Program-made: the position numbers and the translations under genes
The notes under the pieces: model-generated
Databases searched by the model: none
What the model was told of the DNA's origin: nothing
What the model saw: only the letters and a program-made list of their open reading frames with translations
Assembly: GCA_011391695.1 (NCBI GenBank)
Contig: JAABQB010000028.1
Coordinates: forward strand, 1-36,780
Origin: Desulfobacteraceae bacterium
GTDB taxonomy: Bacteria; Desulfobacterota; Desulfobacteria; Desulfobacterales; RPRI01
Reading direction: 5' to 3'
DNA: 36,780 bases
Shown here: positions 1 to 6,785 of the stretch, one piece after another
Position numbering within the stretch: position 1 is the stretch's first letter
How the letters are laid out: the number at the start of each line of letters is the position of its first letter

Positions 1-114
1 CGGCGTTGCAAAATCATCAGCCGAGACCTTGCTCTTACGGTCTGAAATGGAATAGGTTTTTAGTCGGCTGGTATCTATCGGTTTGAATGAATGGGTCATT
101 TCTTTTGAATCCAT
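1..114 (-). CDS. N-terminus of a conserved hypothetical protein (partial)
   Basis: A frame opens at an ATG (112-114) and runs leftward off the window with no stop, giving 38 residues beginning MDSKEMTHSFKPIDTSR and containing KTYSISDRKSKVS. The TYxxxxRKSKV pattern reminds me of the N-terminus of a conserved Desulfobacterota/Geobacter protein of deoxyhypusine-synthase-like fold, but this is memory of a pattern and cannot be verified here. It is on the same strand as gmhA, selA and the TPR gene and follows them after about 120 bp that hold a hairpin repeat, so it may be the distal gene of that run. No catalytic residue lies in the visible part. Confidence 0.5.
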   Translation of the reverse strand, partial: MDSKEMTHSFKPIDTSRLKTYSISDRKSKVSADDFATP

Positions 115-126
115 CAAAATAAGTTG

Positions 127-216
127 TTCTCACACAAAGTCACGGAGAACACAAAGATAAAACCGAATGTTTTCAATAGGTCTTTCTTAGTGCCTTTGTG
201 CCTTCGTGTGAAAAAT
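127..216. repeat. CACAAAG-type imperfect inverted repeat, copy 1
   Basis: The left arm (TCACACAAAGTCACGGAG, AACACAAAG) and the right arm (GTGCCTTTGTGCCTTCGTGTGA) are imperfect reverse complements around an A/T-rich centre, so the segment can fold as a long hairpin. Related copies lie at 10455-10542 and, truncated, at 26118-26177. It fills the gap between the partial gene at 1-114 and gmhA. Confidence 0.75.
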
Positions 217-234
217 CAATTTTTTACTACTCCG

Positions 235-810
235 TCAAAATTTGTCTGGGAAAAGTTTCCTGTCAACCAGATCGCAGAGAATGTGACCCAATGTAATGTG
301 AACTTCCTGAATCCTGGCAGTTATGTCGGATTCAACGGCAAAAACCATTTCGGCACATGAAGCAAGCTTGCCTCCGCGGCCTGTGAAGCCTATTGTAAAC
401 ATCCCGGTCTCTTTTGCTGCATTTATGGCCTTTATTACATTTTTCGAATTTCCGCTGGTGCTTATGCCTATCGCGACATCACCCGCTCTTCCGAGAGCAA
501 GAATCTGTTTATAGAAAATATCATCGAAGCTGTAGTCATTTCCTATGCTGGTCAAAATCGAAGTGTCGGTCGTCAGGGCAAGAGCGGCAAGAGGCGGACG
601 TTCAATCCTGAACCTGTTAACAAATTCGGCGGCAAGATGCTGGGCATCTGCCGCGCTCCCCCCGTTTCCGAAAATCAGTATCTTGCGTCCGGAAACCAGG
701 GAATCCGCTATTTTTTCGCCCCCCCTGATAATAAGATCGATATTCTTATTTATGAAACCTCTTTTTAATTCTATGCTTTCTTCAATAATACTTTGAATTA
801 TGTCTTTCAT
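235..810 (-). CDS. gmhA: Phosphoheptose (sedoheptulose-7-phosphate) isomerase, SIS domain
   Basis: A 191-residue SIS-domain protein matching GmhA in length and sequence. GmhA converts sedoheptulose 7-phosphate to glycero-manno-heptose 7-phosphate, the first step of ADP-heptose synthesis for the LPS inner core, in the cytosol. Seen: the sugar-phosphate loop FGNGGSAADAQHLAAEFVNR (about residues 47-66), the TTDTS and GIGNDYSFDDIF-like segment, and the second SIS motif GISTSGNSKNV. The His and Glu of QEVHITLGHILCDLVD near the C-terminus fit the metal/catalytic site of the family. The ATG overlaps the stop of the upstream TPR gene by 3 nt, suggesting translational coupling. Another SIS family member is possible, but the AAEFVNRF and EVHITLGH blocks favour GmhA. 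Confidence 0.92.
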   Translation of the reverse strand: MKDIIQSIIEESIELKRGFINKNIDLIIRGGEKIADSLVSGRKILIFGNGGSAADAQHLAAEFVNRFRIERPPLAALALTTDTSILTSIGNDYSFDDIFYKQILALGRAGDVAIGISTSGNSKNVIKAINAAKETGMFTIGFTGRGGKLASCAEMVFAVESDITARIQEVHITLGHILCDLVDRKLFPDKF

Positions 811-2162
811 GCTTTTTTTCTTTCAGCGCGGATCTCGTTAATAAACTCAATTGATTCACAGCCAAGCTCTTCCGCCTTTTCAAACTCATTCCTAGCATCG
901 CTCAGAAGACCGTGCCTTAGATAAATTTTCCCCAGTCTCTGCCTGAAAAGTCCGTTATCAGGAGCTATTTCGACGCTTTGACGGCAAAAAGTCAGGGCGA
1001 TATCACGATTTTTACCATTTTGCTCATAGAGCAATCCAAGAGAAGACAAAGAAGCGGCATCGTTGGGATTTATCTTTATTGCTTTATTGTATGCCGCCTC
1101 AGCTTCGTCAACCAAGCTCATTGCCGTAAAAACTTCACCAAGATAGAAGAGAGCAATGCTTGATTCAGGCCTTAATTTTAAAGCCTTTTCAAGATATATT
1201 CTTCCTTCTTCCGGCTTTCCCAGTTCAAGCAGAAGCTTTCCCGTCTGAAAATCTATTTCAAACAGATTTTCCCCAAGGTTACCGGCCTTTATAAAGTGCT
1301 TGAGGGCTTTCCCTTTTTTCCCCATAAGCTGATATGAAAGGCCGGCATTATACATGGGCATTATCTCTGCCGGGGAAAGTCTGACAGCCTCTTTAAATTC
1401 CTTGATGGCTTTTGAAAAATCTCCAAGAACAGCGTAGCAGACACCAAGACTGTTATGAACATTCACATCGGTCGGATCGAACAAAAGGGCGGTTCTGAAC
1501 TCTTTTATGGCGCCGTTTATATCTCCGTTCTGATAAAGCTTGTCGCCACTGATATTAAGACTCACGGCATCAAAGGCCACAATACTGCCGGCTCCAAAAA
1601 AATCGGCGTGCTCAAGCGCTTTCCGGGCATTTTGAATAATTTCATTTTTTTTGTAACTGAAAGCCGGATATGCCGCCACGCCAGATGTGACGGTTTCCTT
1701 TCCTTTCTTCTCAAGATCCACTTTTATTTTGACGGCAAAGTCTAAGCATCCCGCAGAATTTTTATCAGGGAGATAACATCCGAACTCGAAACGGTTCAGC
1801 CGGCCCCAAAACCCATTTTCGGGTCTGCATGCATCATCGATTGTCTTTGCAACTTCACCGATTATTCTGTCTGCCTGCTCCCCGGCCTGCTCATTCTCCT
1901 GATGATTCATATTGTCGATACGCATTATTATTGCGCCAAATGCGTGGTACGGGGTAAGAAGTTTCAGGGCATGTTCTGAAAAAGCGTCTCCGCTCAGCAT
2001 ACCGGGAAAGAGCTTGTTTAATACGTCTCTCTCACCGCCGTCTTCAGTTCTGCCGTAATATTTGCCCAATGGCCCGAGTTCGGCTTTTGACAGCAGGAAT
2101 TCCTTCGAGCTGCTGCGGTTTTGAAATACAAGGTTTTTATCCCGGCCTGTAGTCTGATCCAT
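807..2162 (-). CDS. Degenerate GGDEF-like domain fused to TPR repeats
   Basis: A 451-residue soluble protein with two parts. Residues about 72-200 resemble a GGDEF domain: FGAIIMRIDNM is like its first strand, WGRLNRFEFGCYLP stands where GRLGGDEFAVLLP is expected, then TVTSGVAAYP and a terminal ALEHADFFGAGSIVAFD. The signature is RFEF instead of GG(D/E)EF, so diguanylate cyclase activity is unlikely. It may bind nucleotide or only scaffold. Residues about 205-445 are tandem TPR units (for example NVHNSLGVCYAVLGDFSKAI). No signal peptide or membrane segment is seen. It sits between selA (TAATG overlap upstream) and gmhA (overlap downstream), so the three genes probably share a message. Function unknown. 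Confidence 0.85.
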   Translation of the reverse strand: MDQTTGRDKNLVFQNRSSSKEFLLSKAELGPLGKYYGRTEDGGERDVLNKLFPGMLSGDAFSEHALKLLTPYHAFGAIIMRIDNMNHQENEQAGEQADRIIGEVAKTIDDACRPENGFWGRLNRFEFGCYLPDKNSAGCLDFAVKIKVDLEKKGKETVTSGVAAYPAFSYKKNEIIQNARKALEHADFFGAGSIVAFDAVSLNISGDKLYQNGDINGAIKEFRTALLFDPTDVNVHNSLGVCYAVLGDFSKAIKEFKEAVRLSPAEIMPMYNAGLSYQLMGKKGKALKHFIKAGNLGENLFEIDFQTGKLLLELGKPEEGRIYLEKALKLRPESSIALFYLGEVFTAMSLVDEAEAAYNKAIKINPNDAASLSSLGLLYEQNGKNRDIALTFCRQSVEIAPDNGLFRQRLGKIYLRHGLLSDARNEFEKAEELGCESIEFINEIRAERKKA

Positions 2163-3586
2163 TATCTAATCCTGTCAATAAGATTGTTTAAAGCGTTTTT
2201 AACAGCGGGAAGCTCCTCGTCCTGAACTGTTCTCAAATCCATAAGAAAGTAATCATCTTCAATCCTGCCTATTACAGGCGTTGTGTTTTCACGCATTCTC
2301 TTTTCAAGTGAGTTTGCGGAAACTCCTTCGATTTTGACCGCAATGCATTTGCTGGGAAGATCAAGAAGCGGGAGTGAGCCGCCCCCTGCTTTCGAAGATC
2401 TGTCCACAATAGTTATGGAAAGGGCAGGATTACTTATCTTTGAAAGTAATTTATAAAGTTTGTCAGCCCGTTTTTTTATTACATCAAAAGGAATCGTCAG
2501 AATTCGGAGAGTGGGTATAAGATGTACCGCTTTTTCAGGATCCCTGTACAGCCTGAGCGTGCTTTCAAGGGCGGCAAGTGTAAGTTTGTCTATACGAAGA
2601 GCCCTTGTGAGAGGATTTTTTTTGACGCTGTCCACGATATCCTTCTTTCCCACAATTATTCCCGCCTGGGGACCGCCAAGCAGTTTGTCTCCGCTGAAAG
2701 TCACAACATCTGCTCCCGCGGAAACCGATTCCTGAACGGTAGGCTCCTTCGAAAGGCCGTATTTTGAAAAATCGATGAAAGTTCCGCTTCCCAGGTCCTC
2801 CATGACCGGAATCTGTCGCTTTGCACCGAGCTCAACCAGCTCTTTTAGCATCACACTCGCGGTAAACCCGACTACACTGTAGTTGCTGGTATGGACTTTC
2901 AGCAGCAGGGCCGTATCGTTTTCAATCGCTGCAATGTAATCTTTGAGATGGGTCCGGTTTGTCGTGCCGACCTCTTTCAGTACCGCCCCGCTTTTTACCA
3001 TGACATCGGGTATCCGAAACGAGCCGCCTATTTCAACCAGCTCACCTCTTGAAACAATCACCTTTCTGTTCTTCGCGATTGTTTCGAGGCAAAGCAGAAC
3101 CGCCGCCGCATTATTATTTACAACCATTGCCGCTTCTGCGCCGCTTATTTCACAAAGAATCTCTTCGACACTACTGTATCTTGATCCCCGCTCTCCTTTT
3201 GCAAGATCGAATTCAAGATTCGAATATCCGGTCGCAATCGCAATAAGGTTCGCTACGGCTTCTTCAGCGAGGACAGATCGGCCGAGGTTCGTATGAATAA
3301 CAACGCCTGTTGCATTTATGACGCGTTTAAGATTGGGCGTCATGGCTTTGCCGACAGCCGCTTTAGTTTTGTCAAGAACAGAAAAATCGGTTAAATCATT
3401 TTCATCAGGGCGCTGACCGCCTTTCAATATGCCAACTCTCAAATCTTCAACAACTTTTCTGGCTGCCAGAAGGAGAACCGACCTCGGAACCTTTTCAAAG
3501 CCAGGTTCTTTCTTTGACAGCTCAAGAATATGGTCTATGCTGGGAAGTGTTCTCAGAAGATCCTGTTGTTTTTCATTTAATTCCAT
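2162..3586 (-). CDS. selA: L-seryl-tRNA(Sec) selenium transferase
   Basis: A 474-residue protein of normal SelA length. SelA is the PLP-dependent, ring-forming enzyme that converts seryl-tRNA(Sec) to selenocysteinyl-tRNA(Sec) with selenophosphate. Seen: an N-terminal tRNA-binding region, VINATGVVIHTNLGRS (about 89-104), RGELVEIGGSFRIPDVM, EVGTTNRTHLKDY, and the PLP-lysine block TFSGDKLLGGPQAG with Lys about 301. The stop codon overlaps the ATG of the TPR gene by one base. Its substrate use is visible in this window: the formate dehydrogenase at 36027 carries an in-frame TGA in the selenocysteine context. selB, selC and selD are not in the window. The region upstream of the ATG is repeat DNA with no clear Shine-Dalgarno. 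Confidence 0.97.
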   Translation of the reverse strand: MELNEKQQDLLRTLPSIDHILELSKKEPGFEKVPRSVLLLAARKVVEDLRVGILKGGQRPDENDLTDFSVLDKTKAAVGKAMTPNLKRVINATGVVIHTNLGRSVLAEEAVANLIAIATGYSNLEFDLAKGERGSRYSSVEEILCEISGAEAAMVVNNNAAAVLLCLETIAKNRKVIVSRGELVEIGGSFRIPDVMVKSGAVLKEVGTTNRTHLKDYIAAIENDTALLLKVHTSNYSVVGFTASVMLKELVELGAKRQIPVMEDLGSGTFIDFSKYGLSKEPTVQESVSAGADVVTFSGDKLLGGPQAGIIVGKKDIVDSVKKNPLTRALRIDKLTLAALESTLRLYRDPEKAVHLIPTLRILTIPFDVIKKRADKLYKLLSKISNPALSITIVDRSSKAGGGSLPLLDLPSKCIAVKIEGVSANSLEKRMRENTTPVIGRIEDDYFLMDLRTVQDEELPAVKNALNNLIDRIR

Positions 3587-3597
3587 AACTTTAGTTT

Positions 3598-3803
3598 GGT
3601 CTCTGGTTTATGGTTTATGGTTTCTGGTTCGTTGTTCGTACATCGTACTTCGTACTTCGAATTTCGATAAAAGCCTGACATCGAATTTCGCCCTTTGATA
3701 TTCGATGTACGATGTTCGATCTTCGATTTCTAACCCCTTGAACCCTCGAATCCTTGAATCCTTCTGTTAACTATTCACTATTCACTTTCTTTCACTATTC
3801 ACC
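3598..3803. repeat. Composite short-period repeat array
   Basis: Four short word families follow each other: GGTTTATGG/GGTTTCTGG (3603-3628), TTCGTACATCGTACTTCG-type (3629-3728), CTTGAACCCTCGAATCC-type (3738-3763) and CTATTCACTATTCAC-type (3770-3803). Units are 7-9 bp and imperfect. The segment 3739-3803 is nearly duplicated at 4301-4372 on the far side of the broken ATPase gene. No gene is seen in it. Confidence 0.8.
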
Positions 3804-4130
3804 GTTTCCTAACAACCATGCATCAGCAGGTGTGGAAAAAAACTCATGAAGAGGAATTCCGTTTCCTCCCACAACAATCAGATTGGCCCGCGGGTAATGA
3901 GCGCGAAAAGCTTCCGCCCTACGCCATTGGGTTTCAATCCATTCGGTTCCAGGTGGAAGAGGACTATCGGCAGACGCATAGATGCATGGAAACGGCATCT
4001 TCTCCATAACCTAGTGGGCAATGGTAGTTTTTCCCACCTGCCGGGGACCTGTCAGCACCTGGAAAACGGTCTGCTTTTTATTAAATTCTCTGACCAGCAG
4101 CGGCGCTATTGACCGTTCAAAATTATTCAT
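3795..4130 (-). pseudogene. Broken AAA/DUF4143-type ATPase: amber stop plus internal deletion
   Basis: From the ATG at 4130 the frame reads MNNFERSIAPLLVREFN, then a Walker A motif LTGPRQVGKTTIAH, then TAG (4011-4013), then continues in the same frame with VMEKMPFPCIYASADSPLPP and IETQWRRAEAF. In intact relatives this region is continuous (a Gln there would need only CAG to TAG). The frame then jumps to AHYPRANLIVVGGNGIPLHE and FFSTPADAW, which resembles the extreme C-terminus of the DUF4143 family, so roughly 300 residues of the middle (Walker B and nuclease-like parts) are missing. The last codons (GGT GAA TAG) run into the adjacent TATTCAC repeat. Intact members are ATPases of unknown role, sometimes proposed antitoxin-like. 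Not expected to be functional. Confidence 0.8.
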
Positions 4131-4171
4131 ATGGGCAATGTAACCGGAGGCTTATCCATTTGCAATAAAAA

Positions 4172-4203
4172 TTACTCAATGATTGAGTAAATTTACTCAA
4201 TGA
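4172..4203. promoter_or_regulatory. Operator-like palindrome TTACTCAA-TGA-TTGAGTAA with extra half-site
   Basis: Positions 4172-4190 form a perfect 8-bp-arm palindrome with a 3-nt centre. The half TTACTCAATGA recurs at 4193-4203, 21 bp (two helical turns) away. The sites lie 42-73 bp upstream of the ATG of the broken ATPase on the minus strand, a typical place for a repressor site. The regulator is unknown; self-regulation is an inference. Confidence 0.45.
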
Positions 4204-4297
4204 GAGTCAATGGTTTTTTCGCATCATGCAGCTTGCATCATTAATTTATTTCTTGCAACTTGCATCTTGAAACTATGTTTCGTGCTTCGGATTTTTC

Positions 4298-4372
4298 AAC
4301 TTGAACCCTCGAATCCTTAAATCCTTGAATCCTTCTGTTAACTGTTCACTATTCACTTTTCACTATTCACTA
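4298..4372. repeat. Short-period repeat array, near duplicate of 3739-3803
   Basis: It reads CTTGAACCCTCGAATCC, ATCCTTGAATCCTTCTG, then TGTTCACTATTCAC units, in the same order and orientation as 3739-3803. The two copies bracket the broken ATPase as direct repeats about 560 bp apart. Confidence 0.75.
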
Positions 4373-4435
4373 CTTCATTTCATATCATTTTAAAACCAAT
4401 TAATTCAACATTTTTCTTAATATTTAGTCAGCAGA

Positions 4436-4532
4436 TCAGGGAACAGGGGTCAGGGTTCAGGAACAGAAGCTATCCACCAACGGCAACCGGTAACTGGCCG
4501 CTGACAACTGATAGCTGACAACTGATAATATC
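4436..4532. repeat. Further short-word repeats (CAGGG/CAGG and CTGACAACTGATA)
   Basis: The gap 4373-4613 has no gene. It contains GATCAGGGAACAGGGGTCAG followed by GGGTTCAGG, and GCTGACAACTGATA repeated twice (near 4500-4530). After these comes an A/T-rich stretch with the 10-bp palindrome GGTATATACC (near 4577-4586), preceded by TGT, that may hold the rfbB promoter. I cannot assign -35/-10 boxes with confidence. Confidence 0.5.
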
Positions 4533-4613
4533 CTGTCGGAAAAAAAGTTTTTAACTTCATGTAAATCAGAATATGTGGTATATACCCGAAAACTTGATTT
4601 ATGTTTTCTTTAA

Positions 4614-4666
4614 CAGACTGAAGGCTTTTAGTAATTTTAGCCTTCGGCCTTCAGTCTTCAGCCTAA
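4614..4666. repeat. GGCTGAAG-family palindromic element, copy A
   Basis: Left arm AGACTGAAGGCTTTTAGTAA, right arm GCCTTCAGTCTTCAGCCTAA, able to pair as a hairpin. It belongs to the family also found at about 8172-8250, 12139-12188, 16969-17028 and 18670-18743. Its right end (CCTAAGGA) supplies the AAGGA that precedes the rfbB start codon by 8 nt. Confidence 0.7.
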
Positions 4667-4676
4667 GGAATGATTC

Positions 4677-5735
4677 ATGAAAAATATACTTGTCACAGGC
4701 GGCTGCGGCTTCATCGGGTCAAATTTCATTCGTTATCTGTTAACTGAAACAGATTTCAACGGGCGCATCATAAACGTCGACAAACTCACTTATGCCGGAA
4801 ACCTTGAAAATCTTGCCGGAATCGAAGAAGCTTTCCCCGGCCGATATTATTTCAGCAGAAACGATATATGCAACCTTACAGAAATATCGGCAATATCCGA
4901 AATGTATGAAATTGACACCATATGCCATTTTGCGGCCGAGTCACACGTTGACCGTTCAATTGCAAAACCCTCAGATTTTATCCATGCGAACATTGTCGGC
5001 ACCTTCTGCCTCCTTGAACTTGCAAGGCTGCACAGCAACAGGATAGCCCTTTTTCACCATGTGAGCACAGATGAAGTTTTCGGCTCTCTCGGCAAGGCCG
5101 GATTCTTTACCGAAAATACACCATATAATCCAAGCAGCCCTTATTCGGCTTCAAAGGCCGCCGCAGATCATCTCGTCAGATCATACGCGATTACGTACGC
5201 CATTCCTGTGACAATCTCGAACTGTTCAAACAACTACGGACCTTACCAGTTTCCCGAAAAGCTGATCCCTCTCATGATTTTAAACGCCGTTGAAAACAAA
5301 CCTCTTCCGGTTTACGGTGAAGGCTCAAACGTCCGCGACTGGCTCTATGTAAAAGATCACTGCAAGGCAATATGGGAGATAATGAAAAAAGGCCGCCGGG
5401 GTGAAACATATAATATCGGAGGCGGGTGCGAAAAAGCGAATATCGACGTGGTCAGGATCATCTGCGACCTTGTTGACAAAATACTTCCCGGAACAAACGG
5501 AAACCCACGGAGAGATCTTATAACTTTTGTAAAAGACAGGCCCGGCCACGATTTCAGATATGCGATGGATTTCGGAAAGATGAAAAAAGAGCTGGGATGG
5601 ACACCTTCCGAAACATTTGAAACCGGAATCAAAGAGACAATATACTGGTATATTGAAAACCGGGAATGGGTGAAACGGGTAAAAAGCGGCGAGTATATGG
5701 AGTGGATGAAGCAGCAGTATGGAACCCGGCAATAA
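4677..5735 (+). CDS. rfbB: dTDP-glucose 4,6-dehydratase
   Basis: A 352-residue extended short-chain dehydratase. It converts dTDP-glucose to dTDP-4-keto-6-deoxyglucose, the precursor of dTDP-rhamnose and other deoxysugars of O-antigen or glycans. Seen: the NAD-binding GGCGFIGSNF (about 8-17), NVDKLTYAGN typical of RfbB, FAAESHVDRSI, the catalytic TDEVFG (131-136), SSPYSASKAAADH with Tyr156 and Lys160, NCSNNYGPYQFPEKLIPL and VYGEGSNVRDWLYVKDH. All family catalytic residues are in place and the length is normal. The usual partners rfbA, rfbC and rfbD are not adjacent; repeats lie on both sides, so the gene looks isolated. The start is supported by AAGGA 8 nt upstream. Confidence 0.95.
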   Translation: MKNILVTGGCGFIGSNFIRYLLTETDFNGRIINVDKLTYAGNLENLAGIEEAFPGRYYFSRNDICNLTEISAISEMYEIDTICHFAAESHVDRSIAKPSDFIHANIVGTFCLLELARLHSNRIALFHHVSTDEVFGSLGKAGFFTENTPYNPSSPYSASKAAADHLVRSYAITYAIPVTISNCSNNYGPYQFPEKLIPLMILNAVENKPLPVYGEGSNVRDWLYVKDHCKAIWEIMKKGRRGETYNIGGGCEKANIDVVRIICDLVDKILPGTNGNPRRDLITFVKDRPGHDFRYAMDFGKMKKELGWTPSETFETGIKETIYWYIENREWVKRVKSGEYMEWMKQQYGTRQ

Positions 5736-5743
5736 ATGAACAG

Positions 5744-5826
5744 CCGAACATCGAAAGTCGAATATCGAACATCGGACTTCGGATACAAACACTTGAACCC
5801 TTGAATCCTTGAACCCTTGAACCCTT
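5744..5826. repeat. Short-period repeat array (ATCGAA and CTTGAACCC words)
   Basis: AACATCGAAAGTCGAATATC-type words run into ACTTGAACCCTTGAATCC and two more CTTGAACCC units. The array begins about 9 bp after the rfbB stop codon and no gene is present before pyrF. Confidence 0.7.
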
Positions 5827-5900
5827 TATCCTATCTGATCGGCAGAAGAACTAAAAATATAAAGTCATAGGGACGCCGAAAACGGCATAAGGAGCCTTAT

Positions 5901-6617
5901 ATGAAACGAGCAAAGGATTATATTATATTTTCACTCGATGTTTCTTCCGCGGAAGAGGCCAGGCATTATATCGGCATTCTTTCAGAACATGTCGGTATGT
6001 TCAAGGTGGGGCTTGAACTTTTCATCCGATCGGGACCTGAAGTAATAAAAATGATAAAAGATATGAGCCAGGCCGGGATTTTTCTTGACCTTAAACTTCA
6101 TGATATCCCTGCAACCGTGAGGCGGGCCATGGCAAGCATCGCTGAGCTTGGAGTAAATCTGACAACGGTTCACTGCGGAGAAACAAGAGAAATGCTTAAA
6201 GCAGCCGTTATCGGAAGCAGTGGTGAGGTAGGAGTTCTCGGAGTAACCCTGTTAACGAGCATATCTTCTTATGATATTCAAAAGGCCGGGTTCGAAAATC
6301 AGTACTCCGCCGACATTTCAAAGCTTGTTCTGAAAAGAGCCGAAATGGCAAAAGACGAAGGCTGCACGGGAGTTGTCTGTTCCGGGCTTGAAGTTAAGAT
6401 GATAAAGAATGCCTTCGGGAAGGAATTCCTTGCCGTTACACCCGGCATAAGACCTGCCTGGACTCTGGCAGAAAAGGACGACCAGAAGCGCGTAACAACA
6501 CCCGCTTCCGCAATAAAAAACGGCTCCGATTATCTTGTAATCGGGCGTCCGATAAGGGATGCAAAAGACCCGGTGCAGGCAGCCGTCATGACGGCAGAAG
6601 AGATTGAATCAGCCTAA
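5901..6617 (+). CDS. pyrF: Orotidine-5'-phosphate decarboxylase
   Basis: A 238-residue TIM-barrel enzyme that decarboxylates OMP to UMP, the last step of de novo pyrimidine synthesis. Seen: FSLDVSSAEEA at the N-terminus, the catalytic Asp-Lys-Asp array in FLDLKLHDIPATVRRA (about 61-76), GVTLLTS, and the phosphate-binding VTPGIRPAW with the late GSDYLVIGRPI and R of the family. A good ribosome-binding site (AAGGAG) sits 7 nt before the ATG. A short GCCG-AAAA-CGGC hairpin lies just before it. It stands alone on the plus strand. Confidence 0.96.
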   Translation: MKRAKDYIIFSLDVSSAEEARHYIGILSEHVGMFKVGLELFIRSGPEVIKMIKDMSQAGIFLDLKLHDIPATVRRAMASIAELGVNLTTVHCGETREMLKAAVIGSSGEVGVLGVTLLTSISSYDIQKAGFENQYSADISKLVLKRAEMAKDEGCTGVVCSGLEVKMIKNAFGKEFLAVTPGIRPAWTLAEKDDQKRVTTPASAIKNGSDYLVIGRPIRDAKDPVQAAVMTAEEIESA

Positions 6618-6691
6618 CTGCCGAATATATCGAATTTCGAAGAACAAAAAATGGGGAAACCCGGACTTGAGCGGAATAGATATGTGATATT

Positions 6692-6763
6692 TTACTTTAA
6701 TACCTCATTTAACACTTTCCCCAGTTTATAGGAATCAAAAGGCTTGGGCATCATGCCTTGGAG
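6692..6763 (-). pseudogene. C-terminal scrap of a response-regulator receiver domain
   Basis: On the minus strand the frame ending at TAA (6692-6694) reads MMPKPFDSYKLGKVLNEVLK. This matches the usual end of receiver domains, where a Lys-Pro-Phe signature is followed by a Leu-rich final helix (L..V..VL). Upstream the same frame meets a stop within about 30 bases and no receiver core (DD, D, T/S sites) is present. It is therefore a remnant of a two-component gene, not a working gene. The match is short and could be chance. Confidence 0.4.
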
Positions 6764-6785
6764 TTTTCAGGATTGTGGGCATGTA

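Noticed and set aside
3730-3765. GAACCCTCGAATCC-like strings that resemble the T-arm of a tRNA gene.
   Set aside because: They belong to the CTTGAACCC word family, and no acceptor, D or anticodon stems can be built around them. No tRNA or rRNA gene was found in the window.
3598-3803. Regular short repeats considered as a CRISPR array.
   Set aside because: Units are 7-9 bp without spacers of constant length, and no cas genes are present.
3818-4112. Plus-strand frames across the ATPase remnant.
   Set aside because: They are antisense to a clearly homologous minus-strand sequence (Walker A and family C-terminus).
5325-5792. Long minus-strand frames under rfbB.
   Set aside because: Shadows of the rfbB coding sequence, which has all catalytic motifs on the plus strand.
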